Shown here one piece after another: positions 1-8,011 of a stretch of DNA of 56,365 nt (position 1 is the first letter of the stretch; every line of letters starts with the position of its first letter). The stretch comes from Chloroflexota bacterium (GTDB lineage Bacteria; Chloroflexota; UBA11872; VXNJ01): positions 1 to 56,365 of the forward strand of contig JASLPR010000006.1 of assembly GCA_030744875.1 (NCBI GenBank), in the 5' to 3' direction. A program made the translations under genes and the position numbers. A model generated the notes under the pieces. It made no database searches. It was not told the origin of the DNA and saw only the letters and a program-made list of their open reading frames with translations.

Positions 1-629
1 ACCGACGGCCGCGCCACCGTCCGCTCCAGGCGCTCGAACCGTTCCACCACGAACAGCAGCACCAGGATTCCGGCCAGCACGCTGATCGCGCCGCCGATCA
101 AGAAGGTCGTGCGCATTCCGACGAGCCCCACCAGCAGCCCGCCCAGCATCGGGCCGCCGCTCATCCCCACCACCTGGGCCGCCTGCATGGAGGAGATCGC
201 CCGGGTCAACTGCCCGCTCGGCACCGTCGCCGACAGCAGGGCATTGGCGGTGGTCCCCGGCGCCGACGCCGAGGCGCGCAGCGTCACCACCAGCAGGATC
301 AACCAGGGGTCGCGCATCAGCGACACCGACGCCACCCCGAAGCCGCTCACCACCATCGCCCGCACCACCATCGGCTTGCGGCCCACCCGGTCCGCCAGGA
401 TTCCCCACAACGGCGCCGACAGCGCGAACGAAATTCCCTGCCCGGTGCCGATCGCCCCGGCCCACAGCCGCACGTCCTGGGCATCGTTGATCCCGATCTC
501 CTGCAAATACAGCGGGATCAACGGATACATGAATCCGATCCCGACAAATGTCACGAAGCCTGTAAAGGTCAGCACCCAGACATTGCGTCGCCATGGAATC
601 GGCGGCAATTCGGCCCGCTCCGCCGTCAA
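1..629 (-). CDS. MFS transporter, N-terminal part (runs off the window)
   Basis: Reading the minus strand from about 629 to the window edge gives an open frame of about 209 residues with repeated hydrophobic helices. It also carries the major-facilitator loop 2-3 signature (GILADRVGRKPMVV, about residue 75). The gene is cut by the left edge, so only about the first six transmembrane segments are seen. The family moves small solutes or drugs by proton antiport; the substrate cannot be inferred. The start is uncertain. An in-frame stop lies at 642-644, so initiation must be at a TTG (627-629) or later, while a GTG just upstream is in another frame. That leaves an unusual start or a small indel as options. 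Confidence 0.8.
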   Translation of the reverse strand, partial: MTAERAELPPIPWRRNVWVLTFTGFVTFVGIGFMYPLIPLYLQEIGINDAQDVRLWAGAIGTGQGISFALSAPLWGILADRVGRKPMVVRAMVVSGFGVASVSLMRDPWLILLVVTLRASASAPGTTANALLSATVPSGQLTRAISSMQAAQVVGMSGGPMLGGLLVGLVGMRTTFLIGGAISVLAGILVLLFVVERFERLERTVARPS

Positions 630-698
630 CTCCGTCCCCGCTCAGCCACCCCCGCCACGCCCCCCACGTCCTCTTCCTGAATAGCGTCCGTCGTCGCG

Positions 699-815
699 CT
701 ATGCCGACTCTTCTTCGCCCGGGTTCATCCGCGGCTTGACGACTTTGTTAAAGATCGCCGTAACGACGCTGAGAATGATCGCCATCCGGATCAACTTGCC
801 AATGAACTTGAACAC
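699..815 (-). CDS. small single-pass membrane protein (38 aa)
   Basis: A 38-residue frame starts at a GTG (813-815) preceded five bases upstream by a perfect Shine-Dalgarno GGGAGG (821-826 on the opposite strand). Residues 2-20 form one hydrophobic/basic helix with a VFKFIGKLIRMAI core, followed by a charged tail ending EEESA. The strong ribosome site and sensible composition argue for a real gene, although longer in-frame starts exist upstream. It lies between the HTH regulator and the MFS gene on the same strand and may be co-transcribed with them. I recognise no family; function unknown. Confidence 0.5.
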   Translation of the reverse strand: MFKFIGKLIRMAIILSVVTAIFNKVVKPRMNPGEEESA

Positions 816-911
816 ACGAGCCTCCCTTGGCCTGCCTGCACTGCAACCGATCCCGGCTCTGGTGGCGGGTTGGCGTTCGCCAGCGACCGCGCCGGGGCCC
901 ACATTCTAGAG

Positions 912-1589
912 CTATTTGCCCGCGCCGCCACCCCGGTGGGTCTCGCGCTGTCGCGCCGTAATCGGCCGCAGGGTCCGTTCCAGGTAGGCCTCGACCATGG
1001 CCGCCATGTACAAATCGAACATGTCGGTGATGCGTTCGAATATGCCCTGCCGCGAGGTCGCGCCTTCCACCGTCTCAATTCGCGCGATCAGCGGCCGCCG
1101 AAACAGGTTGAACGCGGTGATCAATTCCCGCAGCGACATCCCCAGATCGGCCGCGTGGTTTCCGTAGCACGCTCCCTGGCCCTCCATCGCCGTAATCAGT
1201 TCGTCACCACCGTCGCCATCGCCCAGGAACGACTCGATCAGCCGCAGCGTCTCGCGCCCGCGCTCCCGGTAGGCGTCGCGATCCGATCTATCCAGTAACC
1301 CGTACCAGGACTGCTCGCGCGCCTCCGAGACTTCCTCGCGCCGGTCGGTGGCGGTTAGCGCCGCCAGGCCGGCCGCCTCCTCTTCCGAGCGCAGGTTGCG
1401 ATCGGTGTACTCCAGCAGGTCGCCCACCTTGTAGCGCCGGTGCCCGCCGGGGGTCACGAAGGCCTTCAGGTGGTCCTGTTTGGTCCAACGGCGCACCGTG
1501 GCCGGGCGTACCCCGAGCAGCCGCGACGCCTCGCCGATCCCCACCCACCGATCCAGGGTCTCTGCCAGTTCCGTTGCTTTGCTCATCAC
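912..1589 (-). CDS. HTH transcriptional regulator with RsbRD-like sensor domain
   Basis: A 225-residue protein. Residues about 14-65 are a MerR/excisionase-type winged helix: a GIGEASRLLGV recognition segment, then RRW and the wing TPGGHRRYKVGDL. Residues about 90-205 are all-helical, with a glycine-tyrosine-glycine turn and an LRELITAFNLFRRPL helix. This resembles the N-terminal sensor domain of RsbRD-type proteins, but that assignment is by pattern only. It is likely a DNA-binding regulator, of unknown signal. It is transcribed away from the flavoprotein gene at 2076. The start is either GTG at 1589 or the next codon, ATG. Confidence 0.7.
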   Translation of the reverse strand: MMSKATELAETLDRWVGIGEASRLLGVRPATVRRWTKQDHLKAFVTPGGHRRYKVGDLLEYTDRNLRSEEEAAGLAALTATDRREEVSEAREQSWYGLLDRSDRDAYRERGRETLRLIESFLGDGDGGDELITAMEGQGACYGNHAADLGMSLRELITAFNLFRRPLIARIETVEGATSRQGIFERITDMFDLYMAAMVEAYLERTLRPITARQRETHRGGGAGK

Positions 1590-1809
1590 ATCCGTATCCG
1601 GGTTCGCGAATCCCCCACCATATCCGCGTCACGCCCGCTTCAGTTGTCGCTCTTACCCTACTATCCCATGAAGCCCACCAGCCCCTCAAACCATTTGAAC
1701 AGTATTGTGAGCTTTAATGCCGACCCCGGGGCCGGATTGGGCCATTATGGTGGCGTCAGTTGCGTTCCCGGCCACCCGCCCACGGCGGCGGCCGAAGGTG
1801 GCAAACGAA

Positions 1810-1971
1810 ATGATGCTCAAACCCAACCAGATGCGCCGGCTCGAAACCGGGCTCCGCAATCTCGGTTTTACTCTGCACCAGGCCCGCGCGCTGTTGCTGC
1901 TGCGCCTGGCGCGCAACCCGGAGCCGATCCCGGTCCGCATCTCCCCGCCGATCCCGCACCCGCGCCACTAG
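1810..1971 (+). CDS. possible small protein, 53 aa (weak)
   Basis: Within the 486-base gap between the HTH gene and the flavoprotein gene there is one plausible short frame, ATG at 1810 to TAG at 1971. It encodes an amphipathic leucine/arginine-rich helix (GLRNLGFTLHQARALLLLRL) and a proline-rich tail. A GAAGG lies about ten bases upstream of the ATG. No homology is recognised and the opposite strand is also open here, so it may be a chance ORF of high-GC DNA. Apart from this and the TATAAT box at 1997, I see nothing else in the gap. Confidence 0.2.
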   Translation: MMLKPNQMRRLETGLRNLGFTLHQARALLLLRLARNPEPIPVRISPPIPHPRH

Positions 1972-1996
1972 GCGCCCGGGCCGCATCCGGGGCAGA

Positions 1997-2002
1997 TATA
2001 AT
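1997..2002 (+). promoter_or_regulatory. candidate -10 box for the flavoprotein gene
   Basis: A perfect TATAAT stands in GC-rich surroundings 74 bases before the ATG at 2076. No convincing -35 hexamer is found 16-18 bases upstream, so it may be an activator-dependent or extended-UP promoter. The call rests on the -10 alone. Confidence 0.4.
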
Positions 2003-2075
2003 TAGCGGCATTCTCGTTCGGTCACGCCCCGGTCCCGCCGGGGCCGGCCAGTCCCCCGCGAAGGAATGGCCCCGC

Positions 2076-3485
2076 ATGGCCGATTACGACCTCGCCGTCG
2101 TCGGCGGCGGCTCCGCCGGATACCACGCCGCCCGTGTCGCCAGCAATCAGGGCAAATCGGTGGCCCTCATCGAGGGCGCCGAACGTTTCGGCGGGCTCTG
2201 CATCCTGCGCGGCTGCACGCCCACCAAGACCATGCTCCGCTCCGCCGAGATCGCCCAGCTCGTCCGTGAAAGCTCCGAGCTCGGCATCGAGACCTCCGCG
2301 CCGGTCATCAACTGGCCGCGCATCGTGCAGCGCACCGCCGACCTAGTCACCGAGTTCGCCGACTATCGCCACGACTCCGCCCGCGGACTCGAGCACGTAG
2401 ACATCATCCGCGATTGGGCCACCTTCGATTCCCCGGACACCATTCGCCTCAGCGACCGCACCCTCACCGCCGACCACTATGTCATCGCCACCGGCTCCGC
2501 CCCCCGCACGCCCGGCACCGAATCCGGCGCCCACCCGCCCGGGCTGGAAGAGACCGGCTACCTGACCAGCGATGACATCCCGCTGCTCCCCGAACTCCCC
2601 GACTCGCTGATCGTCTTCGGCGGCGGCGCCGTCGCGCTCGAGTTCGCCCAACTCTTCTGCCGCCTCGGCATCAAAGTCACCGTCATCCAGCGCAGCCCCT
2701 TGATCCTGAGCAACATGGACGCCGACATCGCCGTCGCCCTCACCCGCTATCTCGGCGCCGAGGGCGTCACCTTCGTCACCGACACCTGGCTCGAGAAGGT
2801 CGAGGCTAAGGACGGACTCAAGACCTGTACCGTCCATGTTGACGGCCGGGTGGAGAGCTATTCCGCCCAGGAGATCCTGCTTGCGATTGGCCGCCGTCCC
2901 GCCGTGACCGGCCTCAACTGCGATGTGGCCGGGATCGAGTGCACCGACGGCTGGGTCGATGTCGACGACCGCATGCGCACCTCCAACCCGCGCGTTTTCG
3001 CCGGCGGCGACGTCGTTGGCGGGCCCGCGGTCGGCGCCCACCAGCTGGTCCACGTCGCCGTCCGCCATGGCGAGATCATCGGCCACAACGCCTTCAACGA
3101 GTCCCAGCTCAGCTTCGACCGCCGCCTGGTACCCGAGGCCGTCTTCACCGACCCGGCCATCGGCATCGTCGGCCTCACCGACCAGCAGGCCGCGCAGTCC
3201 GAGCGCCCCATCCTGACCGCCATCGAATCCTTCGAGGAACAGGGCAAGGCGTTGACGATGGGCCAGGCCAAGGGGCTGGTGAAGATGATCGCCGACGCCG
3301 AGTCCGGCGAAATCCTCGGCGTCCACATCCTAGGGCCGGAGGGCGCCGACCTGATCCACGAGGCCATCGTGCTGATGCACTTCCGCGCCACCGTCCACGA
3401 CCTGGCGTCGATCCCCCACCTGCATCCGACGCTCGCCGAGATCATGATCGATCCCGCCGAGGCGATTATCGACCAGATGAACTAG
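2076..3485 (+). CDS. dihydrolipoamide dehydrogenase-like pyridine nucleotide-disulfide oxidoreductase
   Basis: A 469-residue FAD enzyme of the class I disulfide reductase family. The N-terminus has the FAD-binding GGGSAGYHAA motif. The redox-active pair follows as GGLCILRGCTPTK (CX4C). A second dinucleotide fold (FGGGAVALEFAQ) lies near residue 190, and FAGGD sits near residue 308. The C-terminal dimerisation domain ends with the catalytic His-Glu motif HLHPTLAEI. All active-site residues of lipoamide dehydrogenase or mercuric-reductase-type enzymes are present. No 2-oxoacid dehydrogenase E1/E2 or mer genes are adjacent, so the substrate is open. ATG 2076 was chosen because the FAD motif begins immediately after it and AAGGA lies ten bases upstream. 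Confidence 0.88.
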   Translation: MADYDLAVVGGGSAGYHAARVASNQGKSVALIEGAERFGGLCILRGCTPTKTMLRSAEIAQLVRESSELGIETSAPVINWPRIVQRTADLVTEFADYRHDSARGLEHVDIIRDWATFDSPDTIRLSDRTLTADHYVIATGSAPRTPGTESGAHPPGLEETGYLTSDDIPLLPELPDSLIVFGGGAVALEFAQLFCRLGIKVTVIQRSPLILSNMDADIAVALTRYLGAEGVTFVTDTWLEKVEAKDGLKTCTVHVDGRVESYSAQEILLAIGRRPAVTGLNCDVAGIECTDGWVDVDDRMRTSNPRVFAGGDVVGGPAVGAHQLVHVAVRHGEIIGHNAFNESQLSFDRRLVPEAVFTDPAIGIVGLTDQQAAQSERPILTAIESFEEQGKALTMGQAKGLVKMIADAESGEILGVHILGPEGADLIHEAIVLMHFRATVHDLASIPHLHPTLAEIMIDPAEAIIDQMN

Positions 3486-3583
3486 CGCCCCGGCCGTCAC
3501 CAAGCTCGTGGTCGCTGCGCCCGCCAAAAGGCTAAGATGGCGAGCCCCGACGCCCCGGTACCAGGGAATCAGGAGCTACCAGC

Positions 3584-4504
3584 ATGACCGATTCATCCGC
3601 CGCCGACCAGGGCGCCCCCGCGCCGCGGGCCCGCCGTGACCTGCGCGAGCGTATGGAGACCGCCGTCATCTCCGACATCGAGATCGTCGGCCCGCACCAG
3701 CTCGGCCTGTTCCGCATCGTGCGCCCCGACGGGCAGCCCTTTCGCGAGTTCAAGCCCGGCCAGTACGCCCAACTGGCGCTCTGGTCGCAGCCCGACGCCG
3801 ACACCCGCCCGCGGCAGTACTCCATCGCCTCCTCGCCCTACGAACTCAACGAGATGGAGTTCTATATCTACCTGGTCGAGTCCGGCGGCGCCCTCGGCGA
3901 GGACACCCCCGGCGTGCTCACCAGCGCGCTGTGGGGCAACCGCGTCGGCGACGAACTCCTCTTTATGGAGCGTCCCGCCGGGCACTTCGTCCTGGACCGC
4001 ACCACCGGCCCCAACGTCATCGCCGTCTCCAACGGCACCGGCCTGGCGCCGTTCGTGTCGATGGCCCGCAAGATGCGCGAGGATCTGCGCCGCGGCAAGC
4101 CGATAGAACGCAACCTGACCATCATCCACGGCGTCTCCTACACCAGCGACCTGGGCTATCGCGCCTACCTAGAAGAATGCGCCGCCGTCCCGGGCCTGAA
4201 CCTCACCTACATCCCGGCCATCAGCCGCCCGCACCAGAGCCCGGCCTGGGACGACCGCCTCAGCGTCGGCCGCGCCAACGATCTCGTCCGCCTGATCCTG
4301 GGCAAGACCGGCGACAGCCGCGTCGCCCCGCGGCTCGAGCCGTCCCTGCTGGAACTCATGCAATCGCGTCTCGTTCCTGAATCCGCCGCCGTCTACCTCT
4401 GTGGCCATCCCGGCATGATTGAGGACTGCTCGACGGTCCTGGCCGAGAAGGGTTTTGTCACAGAGGGCCGCGAGGCGCAGGTCATCACCGAGGACTATTG
4501 GTAA
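3584..4504 (+). CDS. ferredoxin--NADP reductase family protein
   Basis: A 306-residue flavoprotein. Residues about 30-130 form the FAD barrel, with the RQYSIASSP signature (RxYS) binding the flavin. Residues about 140-300 form the NAD(P) domain with NGTGLAPFVSM and, near the end, CGHPGMIEDC. The chain ends in an aromatic residue (EDYW), as in bacterial Fpr proteins where it stacks on the flavin. It probably exchanges electrons between NADPH and ferredoxin or flavodoxin. The gene starts 98 bases after the disulfide reductase and probably shares its transcript. A plant-type ferredoxin domain is absent, so it is not a phthalate-dioxygenase-type reductase. Confidence 0.85.
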   Translation: MTDSSAADQGAPAPRARRDLRERMETAVISDIEIVGPHQLGLFRIVRPDGQPFREFKPGQYAQLALWSQPDADTRPRQYSIASSPYELNEMEFYIYLVESGGALGEDTPGVLTSALWGNRVGDELLFMERPAGHFVLDRTTGPNVIAVSNGTGLAPFVSMARKMREDLRRGKPIERNLTIIHGVSYTSDLGYRAYLEECAAVPGLNLTYIPAISRPHQSPAWDDRLSVGRANDLVRLILGKTGDSRVAPRLEPSLLELMQSRLVPESAAVYLCGHPGMIEDCSTVLAEKGFVTEGREAQVITEDYW

Positions 4505-4558
4505 CATCCCCGCGGCCGGCCGTATCGCGCCGGACCAGCCACCCCAGGAGCCAGCCCC

Positions 4559-5242
4559 GTGCCCGCCAAACTGACCCCAGAGCAACTTGAAGAACTTCGC
4601 CAGGTCGACAGCCCGACCATCGCCAACGCCATCGAGACCTTTGACGTCCGCGACCCCTTCGACGGCTACTGCGGACCCGAGATCGAGTGCCGGTTCCCCG
4701 AGATGGACCCGGTAATCGGCTACGCCGTCACGGTCGAGATCGAAGCCGTTCCCACCGGCGGCGACAAGAACCGCGCCAGGCGACTCGACTTCTTCCAGGC
4801 CATTGAAGACAGCCCCAAGCCGGTCATTTGCGTCTTCAAGGACGTCTCCCCCGAACCCCGCCGCGCCTCCCAGTGGGGCGAGATGATGACCACCGCCGTC
4901 AAGGGTCTCGGCGCCGTCGGCGTCGTTACCGACGGCGTAATCCGCGACCTCGACGAAATCCGCGAAATCGGCGGCGTCCAGTTCTTCGCCCAGGGCATTT
5001 GCGTGTCCCATGGTTCCCTGCGCACGGTCAGTGTCGGCAAGCCGGTCGAGATTTCCGGCTGTGTCATCGAGCCTGGCGATCTGCTCCACGGCGACCTCAA
5101 CGGCGTGGTCAAGATCCCGCACGAGATCGCCGGCGACGTCATCGGCGGGGTCAAGCAGGTCCGCGACAGCGAGGGCGCTTCGCTCGCCAAGATGAAGCCG
5201 CAAATGACCGTCGCCGAACTCAAAGAAGCCTTCAACTACTAG
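4559..5242 (+). CDS. RraA family protein (aldolase/decarboxylase-like)
   Basis: A 227-residue single-domain protein of the RraA/4-hydroxy-4-methyl-2-oxoglutarate aldolase fold. Seen are the GVVTDGVIRDLDEI segment, whose Arg-Asp pair binds substrate and metal in the aldolases, and the late HGDLNGVVKIP loop. It starts at GTG 4559, 54 bases after the reductase. Family members either cleave HMG/CHA-type oxo acids or bind RNase E as regulators. With the Arg-Asp pair intact an enzymatic role is more likely, but the substrate is not shown by context. Confidence 0.8.
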   Translation: MPAKLTPEQLEELRQVDSPTIANAIETFDVRDPFDGYCGPEIECRFPEMDPVIGYAVTVEIEAVPTGGDKNRARRLDFFQAIEDSPKPVICVFKDVSPEPRRASQWGEMMTTAVKGLGAVGVVTDGVIRDLDEIREIGGVQFFAQGICVSHGSLRTVSVGKPVEISGCVIEPGDLLHGDLNGVVKIPHEIAGDVIGGVKQVRDSEGASLAKMKPQMTVAELKEAFNY

Positions 5243-5272
5243 GCCCGCGTCCCGCGGCGGTAGGACGAGCCG

Positions 5273-6040
5273 GTGGCCGGTCCCGTCCCGCCGTTTGATC
5301 CCGGCCGCTTGCGCGCGCGGCTCGACCCGGGCTTCCCGTGGGATCTGCGCCACGTCGCCGTAACCGCCTCGACCAACGACGACGCCCGCGCCGCCGACTC
5401 CGGCCACGGCACGGTGTTCCTGGCCGATTTCCAGACCGCCGGGCGCGGCGCCCGCAGGCGCACCTGGCAGTCGCCGCCCGGCGGTTCGCTGCTGGCCTCG
5501 ATCGTTCTGGTGCCCGACCCGCCCCTCCCCCCCGCCGCGCTCACCGCGCTCGGCGCGCTGGCGCTGGCCGGCGGACTGGGCGCCACCACCGGGCTGGAGG
5601 TGCTGGTCAAGTGGCCCAACGACTGCGTCATCGACGACCGCAAGGTCGGCGGCGTACTGGTGGAGAGCAGCGGCGGCCGCGCCGTCGTCGGACTCGGCGC
5701 CAATCTCAACTTCGCGGCCACCGAGATACTTGAGCCCGACTACCCGGCAACCACCGCGTCCGACAAACTGGGCGCGCCGTGCGATCGCGAAGCGGTGACC
5801 GCCGCGGTCCTGAACCAGGTGGCGCGGCTCTACGGGGAGTTGCGGGCCGATCCCGGCGCGCTGGACGCCGCCTGGCGGGGGCGCTCCTCGCTGATCGACC
5901 GGGCGGTCGTGCTTGAGACTGAATCCGGGGCCGTCCGCGGGGTCGTCGTCGGGTTCTCGGCGGAGGGCCACCTGCGATTGCGCCTCGATAGCGGCGACGA
6001 GCGGAGTTTCATCGCCGGCCGCGTCCGCCCGGCCGGCTAG
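5273..6040 (+). CDS. birA: biotin--[acetyl-CoA-carboxylase] ligase
   Basis: A 255-residue class I biotin protein ligase without the N-terminal repressor HTH. It activates biotin with ATP and transfers it to a carrier-protein lysine. Motifs are STNDDA near residue 34, the biotinyl-AMP loop QTAGRGARRRTWQSPPGG near residue 53, KWPND near residue 107 and KVGGVLVE after it. A small C-terminal SH3-like domain begins near residue 210. It starts at GTG 5273. Its stop codon is shared, on opposite strands, with the convergent CpsD-like gene through a CTAG at 6037-6040. No biotin-dependent carboxylase lies nearby. Confidence 0.92.
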   Translation: MAGPVPPFDPGRLRARLDPGFPWDLRHVAVTASTNDDARAADSGHGTVFLADFQTAGRGARRRTWQSPPGGSLLASIVLVPDPPLPPAALTALGALALAGGLGATTGLEVLVKWPNDCVIDDRKVGGVLVESSGGRAVVGLGANLNFAATEILEPDYPATTASDKLGAPCDREAVTAAVLNQVARLYGELRADPGALDAAWRGRSSLIDRAVVLETESGAVRGVVVGFSAEGHLRLRLDSGDERSFIAGRVRPAG

Positions 6041-6645
6041 ACCGCGTCGGCGTCACCGACCACCGGCCCCATCACCACCCCCAGCACCCGCGTCCGCGCG
6101 CCGGTCAGTTGCCCCACCACCCGCGCCGCGCGCACCCGATCGGTCTCGCCGTGGGTCGCCACCAGCACCACCCCGTCGCACTCCGGGCCCACCGTCAGCG
6201 CCACCGCCGAGCCGGTTGCCGGGCCGCTCAGCGCCACCACCCAGGCCCCGGCGTCGCGGATCGAGGTCAGGTACTCGGTGGTCGTCGCCGAAGCCGCCAG
6301 GTCCTCGGCGTCCACGCCGCCTTCACCCTCCACCACCACCGTCAGGCCTTTCATGCCGCCGGCCGCCGGGGTGGCGGTCGGGCCGTTGCTCTCGCGCAGC
6401 GCCTCGGCCAGGCCGCGCCCGCTGGTCACGTCGTAGCGCCGGTCCATCCCGCCGCCGCTGCCCGGGAGTTCCACCAGCACCACCGCCCGCGCCGTCGCCG
6501 TCAGTGATTCGGCCAGCCCCGCCGCCACGGAAGCCGCGTCGTCGCCGGGTTCCAGCGGCGCCACCAGCACTACCCGCGGGCTCTCGGCCCCCAGCCGACC
6601 CAGCACCTGGGCGCGCAGCGTCGCCGCGCCGTCCGGTCCGCTCAT
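6037..6645 (-). CDS. CpsD/BY-kinase-like protein with lost nucleotide-binding motifs
   Basis: A 202-residue protein, last in the polysaccharide operon, where a bacterial tyrosine kinase of the CpsD/Wzc-C type is expected. The fold order is recognisable: VVLVAPL-PG strand-loop, GLAESL helix, GLAEAL segment and C-terminal LGVVMGPV. However, the Walker A position reads PGDDAAS, without the GK[ST]. The Walker A-prime Asp (LLIDAD in kinases) is LVELPG, and no tyrosine cluster ends the chain. It is therefore probably a pseudo-ATPase that partners the Wzz proteins. It starts at ATG 6645 and overlaps the upstream stop as ATGA. Confidence 0.6.
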   Translation of the reverse strand: MSGPDGAATLRAQVLGRLGAESPRVVLVAPLEPGDDAASVAAGLAESLTATARAVVLVELPGSGGGMDRRYDVTSGRGLAEALRESNGPTATPAAGGMKGLTVVVEGEGGVDAEDLAASATTTEYLTSIRDAGAWVVALSGPATGSAVALTVGPECDGVVLVATHGETDRVRAARVVGQLTGARTRVLGVVMGPVVGDADAV

Positions 6646-7250
6646 GCCGTCGCCTCCAGCGGCTCGCGGTACCAGCGGAACACCAGTCCCAGCGCCAGCC
6701 CGGCCAGCGCGCCCAGCACCGTGCCCAGTGGCAGCGCCATCCGCGGCAGCGGCCGGATCGGGTTTTCGGGGACCCGCGCCCAATCGATCTGCGCGATTTC
6801 CAGCCCGCCGCTGCTCAGGTCGGCCCGCGCCGTGGCCACCGCCACCCGCGCCAGCCCGTCCACCACGTCCGCCGCCCGCCCTGGGGATTCGTCCTCGAAC
6901 TCGATCACCAGGCGCATTTCCTTCGGCAGCGCCCGCGCCCGGGTGTGATCCGAAATTGCCCGAACGGATAGCCCGCCACGCTCCTCATCGGTCAGTCGCG
7001 CGGCGAAGCTTTCCGACTCCACCCACGCCGCCGTGTTCGCCGCCAGCCGGTCGGCCGCCTCGGCCGCGCCCAGGTCGGCGGCGGTGGCGCGCAGGCTCAC
7101 GCTGGTCCCGGCGCGGTACAGGGGGTCCTGCATCAGTACGGTCAGCAGCCCGGCCACCAGCCCGGCCACCGCCGCCACCACCGTCATGTAGATCACCAGG
7201 TTGTATTCGCGGCGCAGCGCCGTGCCTCGACTTTGTCGTGCGTCGCTCAT
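6642..7250 (-). CDS. Wzz-like chain-length determinant protein (second copy)
   Basis: A 202-residue membrane protein. A first membrane helix lies at residues about 18-42. A periplasmic helical domain of about 120 residues follows. A proline-flanked second helix near the end (ENPIRPLPRMALPLG onward) matches the PCP/Wzz pattern preceding the cytoplasmic exit. Such proteins set polymer length in surface polysaccharide assembly and normally couple to a CpsD kinase, here the next gene. It overlaps both neighbours by four bases, indicating translational coupling. It is shorter than classical Wzz (about 300 residues or more). Confidence 0.65.
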   Translation of the reverse strand: MSDARQSRGTALRREYNLVIYMTVVAAVAGLVAGLLTVLMQDPLYRAGTSVSLRATAADLGAAEAADRLAANTAAWVESESFAARLTDEERGGLSVRAISDHTRARALPKEMRLVIEFEDESPGRAADVVDGLARVAVATARADLSSGGLEIAQIDWARVPENPIRPLPRMALPLGTVLGALAGLALGLVFRWYREPLEATA

Positions 7251-8011
7251 TCGTCGAACCTCGCCAGCACCGGCAGATCCAGCAGGTCGGGCACATCCTC
7301 GGCGAACAATCGCCGCCGGCCCACGTCCCAGAAGATCACCAGCATGACCGCGATCACCACCGCCGCCACTTCGCGCAGGGCCACATCCAGCACCAGGTCA
7401 CCGGCCGGCGCCGGCACCGGCGCCAGGTCGATCAGCGTCAGCGTCACCACATCGTAGATGGTCGGGAACAGCCCCTCCAGGTCGCGGGCCAGCGCGTCGG
7501 CCCCGGCCTGGGCCAACGCCACCGACCTGGCGGCGCTGTCGGTGGTCATGCGCAGTTCGATCCCGCGATGGGTCCGGTCGGTCGATAGCGCTCGGGCCAC
7601 TTCGCCGGACGCGATTTCGATGCCTTCATTCAGGGCGTAGCGGGCGGCCACCAACTTCGCGAACTCCGTCCCGCGCACGATCCGTCCCAAGTCGTCGACG
7701 ATGAAATCGCTGGCCGTCGCCCGGCTAACCTCCACGTCGTACTGCTCCGCGCCGGACATCCGCGCCGCCACCAGCACTTCCATGCGCGCCGGCTCCGAGC
7801 CCGGCCGCGCCGCGTCAGCGATCAGCGTGGCCACCAGCGTAGCCACGACCACCAGCGCCAGGAAGGGCCAGCCGCGTCGCAGCACATTGCCTAGCCGTTC
7901 GGCCGGCATAGATGCGCCGCCGGTCTTGGCCCGGTGACCGCGCCCGCGCCGGTGCGCCCACCAGGGGCGGCCGCGGCGGCGCGGTCCTTTGCCCGGGTGC
8001 TCAGCGGCCAT
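7247..8011 (-). CDS. Wzz-like polysaccharide co-polymerase protein (first copy)
   Basis: Up to 254 residues: a strongly basic N-tail, a membrane helix (FLALVVVATLVATLIADA), a periplasmic region of about 140 residues and a second helix (VAAVVIAVMLVIFW) near the C-terminus. The two-helix layout and the position between a glycosyltransferase and the second Wzz-like gene support a polysaccharide co-polymerase role. The start at ATG 8011 overlaps the upstream gene by 11 bases. ATG 7909 would remove the basic tail and is an alternative. Sequence conservation with named Wzz proteins is low. Confidence 0.55.
   Translation of the reverse strand: MAAEHPGKGPRRRGRPWWAHRRGRGHRAKTGGASMPAERLGNVLRRGWPFLALVVVATLVATLIADAARPGSEPARMEVLVAARMSGAEQYDVEVSRATASDFIVDDLGRIVRGTEFAKLVAARYALNEGIEIASGEVARALSTDRTHRGIELRMTTDSAARSVALAQAGADALARDLEGLFPTIYDVVTLTLIDLAPVPAPAGDLVLDVALREVAAVVIAVMLVIFWDVGRRRLFAEDVPDLLDLPVLARFDE

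Noticed and set aside
109-684. Open frame of 191 codons on the plus strand
   Set aside because: Low-complexity Pro/Ser/Arg composition; the opposite strand encodes a clear MFS transporter.
2343-3326. 327-codon minus-strand frame inside the flavoprotein gene
   Set aside because: Shadow of a gene with all disulfide-reductase motifs; Gly/Val/Asp-rich composition typical of antisense frames in GC-rich DNA.
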